Source: AAA044-D11 sp965268555
GTDB lineage: Bacteria; Actinomycetota; Actinomycetes; Nanopelagicales; Nanopelagicaceae
Assembly (NCBI GenBank): GCA_965268555.1
Contig: OZ254174.1
Location: forward strand, 372,001-436,000
DNA: 64,000 nucleotides
Reading direction: 5' to 3'
In this document: positions 34,443 through 43,211 of the stretch, in pieces
Position numbering within the stretch: the stretch's first letter is position 1
How the letters are laid out: each line of letters opens with the position of its first letter
Program-made: the position numbers and the translations under genes
Notes under the pieces: generated by a model
The model's database searches: none
Told to the model about the DNA's origin: nothing
What the model saw: the letters and a program-made list of their open reading frames with translations, nothing else

Positions 34443-35591
34443 ATGGTAAATCTCGGAATGCCAAGTACGCCACCACCAACCTTGGCGCCGCGCCGCAAAA
34501 GCAAGCAACTTAAAGTTGGCAGCGTATTGGTTGGGGGAGATGCCCCAGTCAGTGTTCAGTCGATGTGTACAACTCTTACCTCTGATGTGAATGCAACGCT
34601 TCAACAAATTGCAGAGCTAACTGCTTCAGGTTGCCAGATAGTTCGAGTTGCAGTGCCAAGTCAAGATGATGCTGATGCACTTGCGCAGATTGCAAAGAAA
34701 TCTCAGATTCCAGTTATCGCTGATATTCACTTTCAACCTAAATATATCTTCGCTGCAATCGATGCAGGTTGTGCTGCGGTCCGAGTTAATCCGGGAAACA
34801 TTAAACAGTTCGATGACAAAGTTAAGGAAGTTGCAAAAGCTGCAGGCGATGCCGGAATTCCGATTCGAATTGGCGTAAACGCTGGCTCTCTTGATCCAAG
34901 ACTGCTTGCAAAATATGGCAAAGCAACCCCAGAAGCCTTAGTCGAATCTGCGCTCTGGGAAGCATCACTATTTGAAGAGCATGGATTTAGCGATATTAAA
35001 ATTTCAGTTAAGCATCACGATCCGGTAACTATGGTCCAGGCTTATAGATTGCTTGCCAGCAAATGTGATTATGCGCTTCATCTTGGAGTTACTGAGGCTG
35101 GTCCAATTTTCCAAGGAACAATCAAATCAGCAACTGCATTTGGAATTCTTTTATCCGAGGGAATTGGAGACACGATTCGCGTCTCGCTATCAGCCCCACC
35201 GGTAGAGGAAGTCAAAGTTGGCATCTCTATTTTGGAATCGTTAAATCTGCGCCAACGCAAACTTGAAATTGTTTCTTGCCCATCATGCGGTCGCGCCCAA
35301 GTTGATGTTTATACCTTGGCAGAAAAAGTTCAAGCAGGGCTACAAGGTATGACAGTTCCGCTTCGTGTAGCCGTAATGGGATGTGTAGTAAATGGACCTG
35401 GCGAAGCGCGAGAAGCAGATCTCGGGGTTGCATCAGGAAATGGCAAAGGCCAGATTTTCGTTAAGGGCGAAGTAATAAAAACTGTTCCAGAGAGCCAAAT
35501 TGTTGAAACTCTCATCGAAGAGGCAATGCGATTAGCCGAAGAAATGGAAGCTGCTGGCGTTGCAAGCGGAACGCCAACCGTAACTACTTAA
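34443..35591 (+). CDS. ispG: 4-hydroxy-3-methylbut-2-enyl diphosphate synthase (flavodoxin)
   Basis: IspG (GcpE) is the [4Fe-4S] enzyme that converts MEcPP to HMBPP, the penultimate MEP pathway step. The 382-residue protein has PVSVQSMCTTLTSDV near the N-terminus, an intact TIM barrel, and C-terminal cluster cysteines in SCPSCGRAQVD and MGCVVNGPGEAREAD. Together with dxr in the same run it shows that isoprenoids are made by the MEP route. A Val/Thr-rich tail of about 20 residues follows the conserved core. Confidence 0.96.
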   Translation: MVNLGMPSTPPPTLAPRRKSKQLKVGSVLVGGDAPVSVQSMCTTLTSDVNATLQQIAELTASGCQIVRVAVPSQDDADALAQIAKKSQIPVIADIHFQPKYIFAAIDAGCAAVRVNPGNIKQFDDKVKEVAKAAGDAGIPIRIGVNAGSLDPRLLAKYGKATPEALVESALWEASLFEEHGFSDIKISVKHHDPVTMVQAYRLLASKCDYALHLGVTEAGPIFQGTIKSATAFGILLSEGIGDTIRVSLSAPPVEEVKVGISILESLNLRQRKLEIVSCPSCGRAQVDVYTLAEKVQAGLQGMTVPLRVAVMGCVVNGPGEAREADLGVASGNGKGQIFVKGEVIKTVPESQIVETLIEEAMRLAEEMEAAGVASGTPTVTT

Positions 35592-35600
35592 TAAATTCGG

Positions 35601-35612
35601 TAAGGTAAGCCC
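35601..35612 (+). promoter_or_regulatory. Leaderless promoter of proS
   Basis: TAAGGT at 35601-35606 is followed by exactly six bases (AAGCCC) and the proS ATG. It sits in the 21-base gap after ispG. Confidence 0.55.
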
Positions 35613-37343
35613 ATGTTAAAAATGTCTACCTTGCTGCTGCGCACCCTTCGCGATGATCCAGCAGATGCCGAGGTAGCAAGCCACCGCTTATTAGTTCGCG
35701 CCGGATATGTCCGTCGAATTGCAGCAGGTGTTTATTCCTGGTTGCCACTTGGATACATCACCTATCGCAATATCGAGCGAGTTATTCGTGAAGAGATGGA
35801 TGGCGCAGGCTTTCAAGAAGTTCACTTCCCAGCGCTCTTGCCTCGCGAACCATATGAGAAAACAAATCGTTGGGAAGAGTACGGCTCTGATCTCTTTAGA
35901 TTGCAAGATCGTAGAGGTAATGATTATCTCTTAGGCCCAACTCACGAAGAGATGTTTACCTTGATGGTTAAAGGCGAGTACTCCTCTTATAAAGATTTGC
36001 CACTATCTATTTATCAGATCCAAACTAAATTTCGCGATGAGACCAGACCACGCAGCGGAATCATTCGCGGCCGGGAATTTGTAATGAAAGATTCATATTC
36101 ATTTGATATCGATGATGAAGGGTTAGTTGCTTCTTACAACAAGCATCGCGAAGCCTATGTTAAAACCTTTAATCGCTTAGGACTTAAGTACAACATTGTT
36201 TCTGCCGTATCTGGTGCGATGGGTGGTTCCGGCTCTGAAGAATTTTTAGCACCATGTGAGACTGGTGAAGACACTTATGTGCTCTGTGAAAAATGTGGGT
36301 ACGCCGCAAATGTTGAAGCTATGGTTACAAAAGTTGCACCGTATTCCGGTGCGGCGCCAGCAGCAATGGATGAATTTGATTCCCCAAATACCCCGACAAT
36401 TGACTCGCTTGTCGATCTGCTAAATCAAAAATTTGGTCCTGGCCATAAGGCTTCAGATACTTTGAAGAATGTGCTCTTGATGGCGGATACGAAAGCAATT
36501 TCAGTTTTAGTTCCTGGTGACCGTGAAGTTGATTTAAAACGACTTCAGGCAAATCTTCCTGGCGTACAAGAGCTAAGACTCTTTGAAGATTCAGACTTTG
36601 CTAAGTTTCCGGGTTTAGTCAAAGGTTATGTCGGACCCCAAGACGCTAAGAAACTCGGCGTTACGGTATATGCAGATCCAAGAATTGTTCCTGGTTCACA
36701 TTGGATTACTGGTGCGAATAAGAAAGATACTCACGTTCGCTTTGTAACGAATGGTCGCGACTTTGAAGTTGAGAAGTATCTTGAAGCGGCAGAAGTTCGA
36801 GCAGGCGATCTCTGTCCTAAGTGTGAAACACCAGTAATCATTGATCGCGCAATTGAGATCGGCCATATCTTCCAACTAGGTCGTAAATATGCCAAGGCCC
36901 TGGATTTAACGGTGCTAGATCAAAATGGAAAGTCCCAAGTGGTAACAATGGGTTCTTACGGAATCGGAGTATCGCGTGCAGTTGCGGCGATTGCCGAGCA
37001 GACTCATGATGAGATTGGACTTAACTGGCCACGTGAAATTGCGCCAGCAGATGTTCACATTGTCGCAACCGGTAAGGAAGATGAAGTATTTAAGGCGGCG
37101 CAAACTCTCGCTGAGGATTTAGAAGAGAAGGGCTTGCGCGTTATGTTTGACGATCGTCGCGAAGCTAGCGCTGGCGTAAAGTTCAAAGATGCTGAGTTGA
37201 TTGGAATTCCTTTTATTGTCATTGTAGGTAAAGCGCTTGCTGAAGGAAAAGTTGAATTTAGAGTTCGCAAGAGCGGTGAGAAATCAGAGATTGAACTTCT
37301 AAAGGCGGTTTCAGAGATAGTTTCACGGGTTACAAATTCCTAA
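35613..37343 (+). CDS. proS: Prolyl-tRNA synthetase (bacterial type)
   Basis: ProS charges tRNA(Pro). The 576-residue length fits the bacterial class II form with an editing (INS) domain between motifs 2 and 3. It shows LLRTLRDDPADAEVASHRLLVRAGYVR, split over motif 1, LGPTHEEMFT and the motif 2 loop FRDETRPRSGIIRGREFVMKD (in two parts here). The editing domain spans about 225-400. Motif 3 is SYGIGVSRAVAAIAEQ near 450, followed by an anticodon-binding domain. The position after ispG is standard for Actinobacteria. Confidence 0.97.
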   Translation: MLKMSTLLLRTLRDDPADAEVASHRLLVRAGYVRRIAAGVYSWLPLGYITYRNIERVIREEMDGAGFQEVHFPALLPREPYEKTNRWEEYGSDLFRLQDRRGNDYLLGPTHEEMFTLMVKGEYSSYKDLPLSIYQIQTKFRDETRPRSGIIRGREFVMKDSYSFDIDDEGLVASYNKHREAYVKTFNRLGLKYNIVSAVSGAMGGSGSEEFLAPCETGEDTYVLCEKCGYAANVEAMVTKVAPYSGAAPAAMDEFDSPNTPTIDSLVDLLNQKFGPGHKASDTLKNVLLMADTKAISVLVPGDREVDLKRLQANLPGVQELRLFEDSDFAKFPGLVKGYVGPQDAKKLGVTVYADPRIVPGSHWITGANKKDTHVRFVTNGRDFEVEKYLEAAEVRAGDLCPKCETPVIIDRAIEIGHIFQLGRKYAKALDLTVLDQNGKSQVVTMGSYGIGVSRAVAAIAEQTHDEIGLNWPREIAPADVHIVATGKEDEVFKAAQTLAEDLEEKGLRVMFDDRREASAGVKFKDAELIGIPFIVIVGKALAEGKVEFRVRKSGEKSEIELLKAVSEIVSRVTNS

Positions 37344-37347
37344 TTAG

Positions 37348-38115
37348 ATGGGAATCGAAACTGCAATATTCCTGATTATCGCTGCTGGCTTTGCCGGATT
37401 TGTTGATGCGATGGCTGGTGGTGGTGGGTTAATCCAACTTCCTGCCTTATTGATTGGTCTTTCAGATAAACCAATTCCATTAATTTTGGGAACCAATAAA
37501 GTTATATCGATTTTTGGAACTACCAGTTCTGCAACTAATTATTTCCGAAGCGTAAAGCCAGATTTAAAGCTCACCTCATATATGGCGATTCCTGCGCTTA
37601 TTGGTTCCGCAGCGGGGGCCAGGTTGGCAAGCTCATTTCCGACTTCAATTTTCCGCCCACTCATAGTTTTTCTTCTTGTGAGCGTCGCTATTTACACCTG
37701 GCGCAAACCTGAACTTGGGATGAATGAAAAGCTTAGATTCACAAGCAGGCAACGTCATCAAATAGTTGTCGCGCTAGGTTTAACAATCGGTTTCTATGAC
37801 GGAATTTTTGGTCCTGGAACCGGAACTTTTCTAGTCTTCTTGCTAGTTGGCTTGGTTGGATATGCCTTTCTTAAGGCTTCCGCCACAGCTAAGTTGGTAA
37901 ATATTGCAACAAATTTTGGGGCGATCATCTCATTCCAGTTGACAGGCCATATTTGGTGGCGACTTGGGCTCGCTCTTGCAGTCGCGAATGTAATTGGCGC
38001 CATCATAGGTTCGCGGTTAGCAATTCGAGGTGGCTCGCCTTTAGTTCGAAAAGTTTTCTTGGTAGTTACGACAATTTTGATACTGAAAGTGGGTTATGAT
38101 TGGCTCGCTAACTAA
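37348..38115 (+). CDS. TauE/SafE-family membrane permease
   Basis: This 255-residue hydrophobic protein has about seven or eight membrane segments. The family hallmark is GFVDAMAGGGGLIQLPALL near the N-terminus, repeated in variant form as FYDGIFGPGTGTFLVFLLV in the second half. Members of PF01925 export sulfite or other organic or inorganic anions. The substrate is unknown here. It follows proS by 4 bases and precedes rimP, so it seems to ride in the proS transcript. It is not part of the usual operon. Confidence 0.85.
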   Translation: MGIETAIFLIIAAGFAGFVDAMAGGGGLIQLPALLIGLSDKPIPLILGTNKVISIFGTTSSATNYFRSVKPDLKLTSYMAIPALIGSAAGARLASSFPTSIFRPLIVFLLVSVAIYTWRKPELGMNEKLRFTSRQRHQIVVALGLTIGFYDGIFGPGTGTFLVFLLVGLVGYAFLKASATAKLVNIATNFGAIISFQLTGHIWWRLGLALAVANVIGAIIGSRLAIRGGSPLVRKVFLVVTTILILKVGYDWLAN

Positions 38116-38137
38116 AACTTAATAATGGAAAGAGCAG

Positions 38138-38578
38138 ATGAATATGCCACTGAATGAGGAAATAAGCGCCGCTATTCGGCCAATAATTGAAGCCACTGGA
38201 AATTATCTAGAAGAGCTCACAATCACTACAGCTGGAAAAGTAAAGATTCTCACTGTAATCGTCGATAGCGATGCACATTTAAATTTAGATCAAGTTACAG
38301 CCGTCACGAAGGAAATCTCGCAAGTAATTGAAGAGCTACCAGCCCTTGGTGAAACCGCATTTACATTAGAAGTTACGTCGCCTGGCCTTGATCGACCACT
38401 AACCAAGCCTCGACATTGGCGCAAGAATCTTGATCGTCTAGTGAAAATTACAATGACAAGTGGCCAAGTAATTGAAGGGCGAATTGGCGCCGCTACCGAA
38501 ACTTCAGTTTTGGTTGATGAGAACACCGTCTCTTTTGAAGATATAAAGCGCGCAGTCCTAGAAATTGAATTCAAATGA
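38138..38578 (+). CDS. rimP: Ribosome maturation factor RimP
   Basis: RimP is needed for 30S subunit maturation. The 146 residues show the N-terminal domain with DSDAHLNLDQVTAVTKEIS and the signature LEVTSPGLDRPLTKPRHW, then the C-terminal SH3-like domain ending EDIKRAVLEIEF. GGAAAG lies upstream of the ATG at 38138; a second in-frame ATG is at 38144. The stop overlaps the nusA start (ATGA), the usual rimP-nusA coupling. Confidence 0.95.
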   Translation: MNMPLNEEISAAIRPIIEATGNYLEELTITTAGKVKILTVIVDSDAHLNLDQVTAVTKEISQVIEELPALGETAFTLEVTSPGLDRPLTKPRHWRKNLDRLVKITMTSGQVIEGRIGAATETSVLVDENTVSFEDIKRAVLEIEFK

Positions 38579-39609
38579 GCGTTGATGTCGATGCGCTAAT
38601 AGCGTTAACAATTGAGAAAGAAATTCCGCTTGAGAAAATGATTAGCGCAATTGAGAACGCAGTCACTGAAGCATATGTCGCACTTGAAGATGCCAAGCCA
38701 CAAGGGCGCGCAGTCTTAAATCGTGTAAGTGGTGAGATCCTCATTCATGTTCCACAATTTGATGAAGAAGGAATTTACACCGAGACTATTACTCATATGC
38801 CCGAGGGCTTTGAGCAGATTATTCAATCGATTACTCGCAAAGAGATTAAGCAACGTATGCGTGCGGCAAAAGATGCAGATGTTGTTGAAGAATTTTCGGC
38901 TAGCGTCGGGGATGTTATCTCTGGTGTAATCCAACAAGGGCGCGATGCGACTCTTGTATATGTTGACCTCGGCAGAGTTGAAGGAAAAATTCCGCCAATC
39001 GAACAGGTTCCAACTGAAACTTATACTCACGGCCAGCGAATTAAATGTTTCGTTGTCGATGTGAAACAAGGATTAAAAGGACCTGAAGTTACGCTTTCTA
39101 GAACACATCCACTTTTAGTTAAGGCGTTATTCACGTTAGAAGTTCCAGAGTTAAAAGATGGAATTGTGGAGATTGTCGGAATCTCTCGTGAGCCTGGCTT
39201 TCGAAGCAAAGTTTCAGTTCGATCTCACCGTGCCGGTGTAAGTCCAAAGGGCGCGCTAATTGGTCCTGTTGGTGCAAGAGCTAAAGCGGTTATGGATGAA
39301 TTAAATGGCGAGAAGATTGACATCGTTGACTTCTCCGAAAATCCTGCGGTCTATGTTGCTAATGCACTTGCACCCGCAAAAGTTACAAGTTGTGAAGTTG
39401 TAGATCTAGAGAGTAAATCTGCGAAGGTAGTTGTTCCGGATTACCAACTCTCACTTGCTATTGGCAAAGATGGACAGAATGCACGTTTGGCTGCGCGGCT
39501 AACTGGTTGGCGAATCGATATCCATCCCGATAATCCAGTCGAACGAATTGAAAAGCCGAAGCCGGTAGTTGATGAGGAAATTGGTATAGAGGGTGAATTT
39601 CCCGCGTAA
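38575..39609 (+). CDS. nusA: Transcription termination/antitermination protein NusA
   Basis: NusA binds RNA polymerase and tunes pausing, termination and antitermination. The 344-residue protein has an N-terminal polymerase-binding domain (1-105). An S1 domain follows (about 110-175, starting GDVISGVIQQGRDATLVYVD), then two KH domains including VGARAKAVMDELNGEKIDIV and AIGKDGQNARLAARLTGW. It lacks the acidic C-terminal repeats found in enterobacteria, as is normal for Actinobacteria. Confidence 0.96.
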   Translation: MSVDVDALIALTIEKEIPLEKMISAIENAVTEAYVALEDAKPQGRAVLNRVSGEILIHVPQFDEEGIYTETITHMPEGFEQIIQSITRKEIKQRMRAAKDADVVEEFSASVGDVISGVIQQGRDATLVYVDLGRVEGKIPPIEQVPTETYTHGQRIKCFVVDVKQGLKGPEVTLSRTHPLLVKALFTLEVPELKDGIVEIVGISREPGFRSKVSVRSHRAGVSPKGALIGPVGARAKAVMDELNGEKIDIVDFSENPAVYVANALAPAKVTSCEVVDLESKSAKVVVPDYQLSLAIGKDGQNARLAARLTGWRIDIHPDNPVERIEKPKPVVDEEIGIEGEFPA

Positions 39610-39697
39610 TTAGCTGGGGGATATTCAGTAATTGTGAACATCCCAATATCGCGGGTAAGGTTTGCCCCTGATAGTTTAAAAATGTGAGGGACTAGAG

Positions 39698-39940
39698 ATG
39701 CCGATTCCGATTCGGAGCTGCATAGCTTGTCGCAAGCGAGAGAACTTCAGCGAACTGCTTCGTGTAGTTCGGGTCGGAAATCAGGTTCTGCCTGATGAAG
39801 ATCGTCGTAAATTTGGTCGCGGGGCTTGGCTACATCGAAATTGTTTCGATATCGCAAAGCAGCGAGGATCATTTCAGCGGGCCTTTCGAATAGATGAAAA
39901 TCTTTCGTTAGAAGCGTTGGAGAAGTTTTTAAATAATTAG
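39698..39940 (+). CDS. ylxR: YlxR-family RNA-binding protein
   Basis: This 80-residue member of DUF448 (YlxR) has the conserved CIACRKRENFSELLRVV start and the GRGAWLHRNCFDIA core. Family members sit between nusA and infB, as here, and are thought to bind RNA; in some bacteria they affect RNase P or transcription. GAGGGACTAGAG precedes the ATG. Confidence 0.92.
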   Translation: MPIPIRSCIACRKRENFSELLRVVRVGNQVLPDEDRRKFGRGAWLHRNCFDIAKQRGSFQRAFRIDENLSLEALEKFLNN

Positions 39941-39965
39941 TTGAAAAACATAAGGAGCGAAAGCT

Positions 39966-40004
39966 ATGTCAAGCAAGTCAAACCCAAACTGGGATAACAA
40001 GTAA
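39966..40004 (+). CDS. Putative 12-residue leader ORF upstream of infB
   Basis: ATG at 39966 opens a 13-codon frame (MSSKSNPNWDNK, stop TAA). A strong Shine-Dalgarno AAGGAGC ends 8-9 bases before it. A perfect hairpin starts two bases after the stop. It lies in the 143-base gap between ylxR and infB, where no gene is expected. The strong ribosome binding site suggests it is translated. A leader peptide controlling infB is one possibility, a small protein another. Confidence 0.4.
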   Translation: MSSKSNPNWDNK

Positions 40005-40005
40005 C

Positions 40006-40026
40006 CATGAGCACCGCGCGCTCATG
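40006..40026 (+). promoter_or_regulatory. Hairpin between the small ORF and infB
   Basis: CATGAGC (40006-40012) and GCTCATG (40020-40026) form a perfect 7-bp stem with a seven-base loop. No T-tract follows, so it is not a typical intrinsic terminator. Its position right after the small ORF stop and 58 bases before infB suggests a translational or stability role. Confidence 0.6.
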
Positions 40027-40083
40027 ATTAAGGCATTAATTTAGGCTCCAATTAAGACGTGGGGCCAAGACAGGAAGGCAACT

Positions 40084-42783
40084 GTGGCAAAGGTCCGCGT
40101 TTACGAATTAGCAAAAGAATTAGGTTTAGAGAGCAAAGAGCTCCTCGCTAAGTTACAAGAAGTCGGCGAGTTCGTTCGATCTGCATCATCAACCGTTGAA
40201 GCACCTGTTGTGCGAAAGTTGATGGATAAATTCCCAGATCTAAAGGCAGCAGATGCGCCACCAAAACCTGTCAAAAAGGCAGCCGCTAAGAAGACTGCAG
40301 CGAAGAAAGCAGCAGCACCTACTGCGGAAGAGATTGAAGCTGCACTTGCAGCACTTCCTGAATCAACGCGCGAACAACTTTCTAAAGCACAAAGTGAAAT
40401 TCCAGTTGCACCACCAAAGAGTGAAGCACCTGCTGCTCCAGCCGCACCAACAACACCTGCCGCACCAACACCAGCTCGTGGCGGAAACAATGCTTTTGGT
40501 TCTCCAGGTGGAACCGGCGCCCCTGCAATGCCACGTCCACCACGCGCCGGTAACAATCCATTTGGATCTGGTAGCAATGCAATGCCACGTCCACCAGCAC
40601 AACGACCATTGCGTCCAGGTGAACGTCCACCAATGTCAGGTGCTCGTCCAGGATCTGTTCGTCCAGGTTTTGCAGCGCGACCACAGCAAGCGCGTCCAAC
40701 AACTGGCGCACCAACAAATAATTCACGACCAGGTGGAACAACTGGCGCACCATCTTCGCCGTATCGCACACCAAACGCTGGTGGCGCACCTTCATTCGGT
40801 GCACCAAGTACTGGTGGTCCAGGTGGTAAAGGTGGCGGACGTCATCAACGTGGTGGAACTGCAGGAGCATTTGGAAAGCAAGGCGGAAAATCTCGCAAAG
40901 CGCATAAGAGTAAGAAAGCGTTACGTGAAGAGTTCGACAATATGGCAGCACCATCACTTGGCGGCGCAGTAATTCCGCATGGTGATGGCAAGACTGCAAT
41001 TCGTTTGCGCCGTGGCGCAACCCTTATGGATTTTGCCGAGAAGATCGGTGGCGATCCAGCAGCGTTAGTTTCAGCGTTATTCCACTTAGGTGAAATGGTT
41101 ACTGCAACTCAATCAGTTGATGAAGATACCTTCATGCTTCTTGGCGCCGAACTTGGATATCAAATTCAAGTTGTAAGCCCAGAGGATGAAGATCGTGAAC
41201 TTCTAGAACAATTTGATATTAATCTTGATCAAGAACTCGCTGATATCGATGAAGCTGATCTAGTTGTGCGCTCGCCAATCGTTACGGTTATGGGCCACGT
41301 CGATCACGGTAAGACAAGTTTGCTAGATGCAATCCGTAAGACTGAAGTTGGTCGCGGCGAAGCTGGTGGAATCACGCAGCACATTGGTGCTTACCAAATT
41401 CATCATGATCATGAAGGCCAAAACCGTGCAATCACATTTATTGATACACCTGGTCACGAAGCTTTCACTGCTATGCGTGCGCGTGGTGCGAAGGTAACCG
41501 ATATTGCGGTTCTAGTTGTAGCTGCCGATGATGGAGTTATGCCTCAGACAATTGAAGCTTTGAACCATGCGCAAGCAGCAGATGTTCCAATTGTTGTTGC
41601 GGTAAACAAGGTTGATAAAGAGGGTGCAAACCCAGACAAGATTCGTCAGCAATTAACTGAGTACAACTTGATTGCAGAAGAGTATGGCGGAACAACCATG
41701 TTCATTAACGTATCTGCGAAATCAGGCGCTGGTATTGATGAGCTAATCGATGCAATTCTTCTAACTGCTGATGCAGCTATTGATCTTCGCGCAATCGCGG
41801 ATGATGTTGCTCGTGGTGTTGCGATTGAAGCGAACCTTGATAAGGGTCGCGGACCGGTTGCAACTGTTCTAGTTCAACGCGGAACACTTCACGTCGGAGA
41901 TGCAATTGTCGCCGGTGGTGCATTTGGTCGCGTACGCGCAATGTTGGATGAGAACGGCGATGCAGTTAATGAGGCTGGCCCATCACGTCCAGTTCAAGTT
42001 CTTGGATTCACATCCGTACCTGGCGCTGGCGACACATTCATAGTTGCTGAAGACGACAGAACTGCACGTCAAATTGCAGAGAAGCGTCAGCTCGCAATGC
42101 GAAATGCGTTACTTGCTAAGACTCGCAAGAAGGTTTCACTCGAAGACTTTATGGAGCAATCCAAGATCAGCACACTTAACCTCATTCTTAAGGGTGACGT
42201 TTCTGGTTCTGTTGAAGCTCTGGAAGATGCCTTGCTACAACTCGATGTCGGTAGTGAAGTAGATCTTCGCGTTATTCACCGTGGCGTTGGCGCAATTACC
42301 AAGGGCGATGTAACTCTAGCTTCGGCATCAACCGCAGTAATTATTGGTTTCAACGTTAAGCCAGAACCACAAACTGCAATCTTCGCTGAAGTTGAGGGCG
42401 TGGAAATTCGTTTCTACACCGTTATCTACAATGCAATTGAAGATATCGAAGCTTCACTCAAGGGCTTGCTTAAGCCAGAGTTTGAAGAAGTTGTTCTTGG
42501 AAACGCTGAAGTTCGCGACATCTTCAAATCAAGTAAGTTCGGAAATATTTCTGGCTGCTTGGTTCAAGATGGAACTATCAAGCGAAATGCAAAGGCCAGA
42601 ACTCTTCGAAATGGCGTCTTAGTTGGCGAAGGCTTAACTGTAGATTCATTGCGTCGCTTTAAGGATGATGCAACCGAAGTTAAGGATGGATACGAGTGCG
42701 GTATCGGACTTGGTTCATTCAAAGACATTGAAGTTGGCGACATCATTCAGACCTACGAGTTACGTGAGAAGAAGCGCGCATAA
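40084..42783 (+). CDS. infB: Translation initiation factor IF-2
   Basis: IF-2 brings initiator tRNA to the 30S subunit and promotes subunit joining with GTP. The 899 residues start with an IF2_N domain (MAKVRVYELAKELG). A long Ala/Pro/Gly/Arg-rich linker follows (about 60-290, with repeated AMPRPP and RPG units). The GTPase domain has G1 GHVDHGKT at 404-411, DTPGHEAF and NKVDK, then domains II-IV. The linker is the usual low-complexity region of actinobacterial IF-2. It starts with GTG at 40084, with AGGAAGG as ribosome binding site. rbfA follows after 3 bases. Confidence 0.97.
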   Translation: MAKVRVYELAKELGLESKELLAKLQEVGEFVRSASSTVEAPVVRKLMDKFPDLKAADAPPKPVKKAAAKKTAAKKAAAPTAEEIEAALAALPESTREQLSKAQSEIPVAPPKSEAPAAPAAPTTPAAPTPARGGNNAFGSPGGTGAPAMPRPPRAGNNPFGSGSNAMPRPPAQRPLRPGERPPMSGARPGSVRPGFAARPQQARPTTGAPTNNSRPGGTTGAPSSPYRTPNAGGAPSFGAPSTGGPGGKGGGRHQRGGTAGAFGKQGGKSRKAHKSKKALREEFDNMAAPSLGGAVIPHGDGKTAIRLRRGATLMDFAEKIGGDPAALVSALFHLGEMVTATQSVDEDTFMLLGAELGYQIQVVSPEDEDRELLEQFDINLDQELADIDEADLVVRSPIVTVMGHVDHGKTSLLDAIRKTEVGRGEAGGITQHIGAYQIHHDHEGQNRAITFIDTPGHEAFTAMRARGAKVTDIAVLVVAADDGVMPQTIEALNHAQAADVPIVVAVNKVDKEGANPDKIRQQLTEYNLIAEEYGGTTMFINVSAKSGAGIDELIDAILLTADAAIDLRAIADDVARGVAIEANLDKGRGPVATVLVQRGTLHVGDAIVAGGAFGRVRAMLDENGDAVNEAGPSRPVQVLGFTSVPGAGDTFIVAEDDRTARQIAEKRQLAMRNALLAKTRKKVSLEDFMEQSKISTLNLILKGDVSGSVEALEDALLQLDVGSEVDLRVIHRGVGAITKGDVTLASASTAVIIGFNVKPEPQTAIFAEVEGVEIRFYTVIYNAIEDIEASLKGLLKPEFEEVVLGNAEVRDIFKSSKFGNISGCLVQDGTIKRNAKARTLRNGVLVGEGLTVDSLRRFKDDATEVKDGYECGIGLGSFKDIEVGDIIQTYELREKKRA

Positions 42784-42786
42784 CAA

Positions 42787-43206
42787 ATGGCCTCTAATCG
42801 TGCACTCAAGGTCGCTGACCGAATTAAAGAGATAGTTGCGCAAGCGCTAGAAACTCGGGTTAAAGATCCACGCCTGGGTTTCATCACTCTGACTGATGTT
42901 CGGGTTACTGGCGATCTACAACAAGCTTCAATCTTCTATACAGTTTTAGGTGATGAAGCGGAGCGAAGTGCAACAGCAATTGCATTGAATTCTGCCCGCG
43001 GAATGTTGCGCACCGAAGTTGGTCGCACCCTTGGACTTCGAATTACGCCATCGCTTGAATTCTTTCAAGATGGATTACAAGAGAGCGCATCTGCTATGAA
43101 TGATTTGCTCTTTGAAGTTGCTAGAAAAGATGCGCAACTTGCCAAGGTACGCGAAGGCGCGAAACCTGCTGGTGAAGCTGATCCCTATAAGCACGCTGAC
43201 GAATAA
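42787..43206 (+). CDS. rbfA: Ribosome-binding factor A
   Basis: RbfA helps mature the 16S rRNA 5' end in the 30S subunit. The 139 residues begin MASNRALKVADRIKEIVAQAL and include VKDPRLGFITLTDVRVTGDLQ (in two parts), the family core, and the C-terminal TPSLEFFQDG. An extra acidic tail of about 20 residues follows. The order infB-rbfA-truB is conserved. Confidence 0.95.
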   Translation: MASNRALKVADRIKEIVAQALETRVKDPRLGFITLTDVRVTGDLQQASIFYTVLGDEAERSATAIALNSARGMLRTEVGRTLGLRITPSLEFFQDGLQESASAMNDLLFEVARKDAQLAKVREGAKPAGEADPYKHADE

Positions 43207-43211
43207 CACTT

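Noticed and set aside
40101..41020. Long alternative-frame ORFs within infB (forward 239 codons; reverse 222 and 212 codons)
   Set aside because: They lie over the Ala/Pro/Gly-rich repeat region of IF-2. The repeated codons keep other frames open, and the translations are low-complexity strings of Gln/His/Leu or Gly/Ala/Arg without family features.
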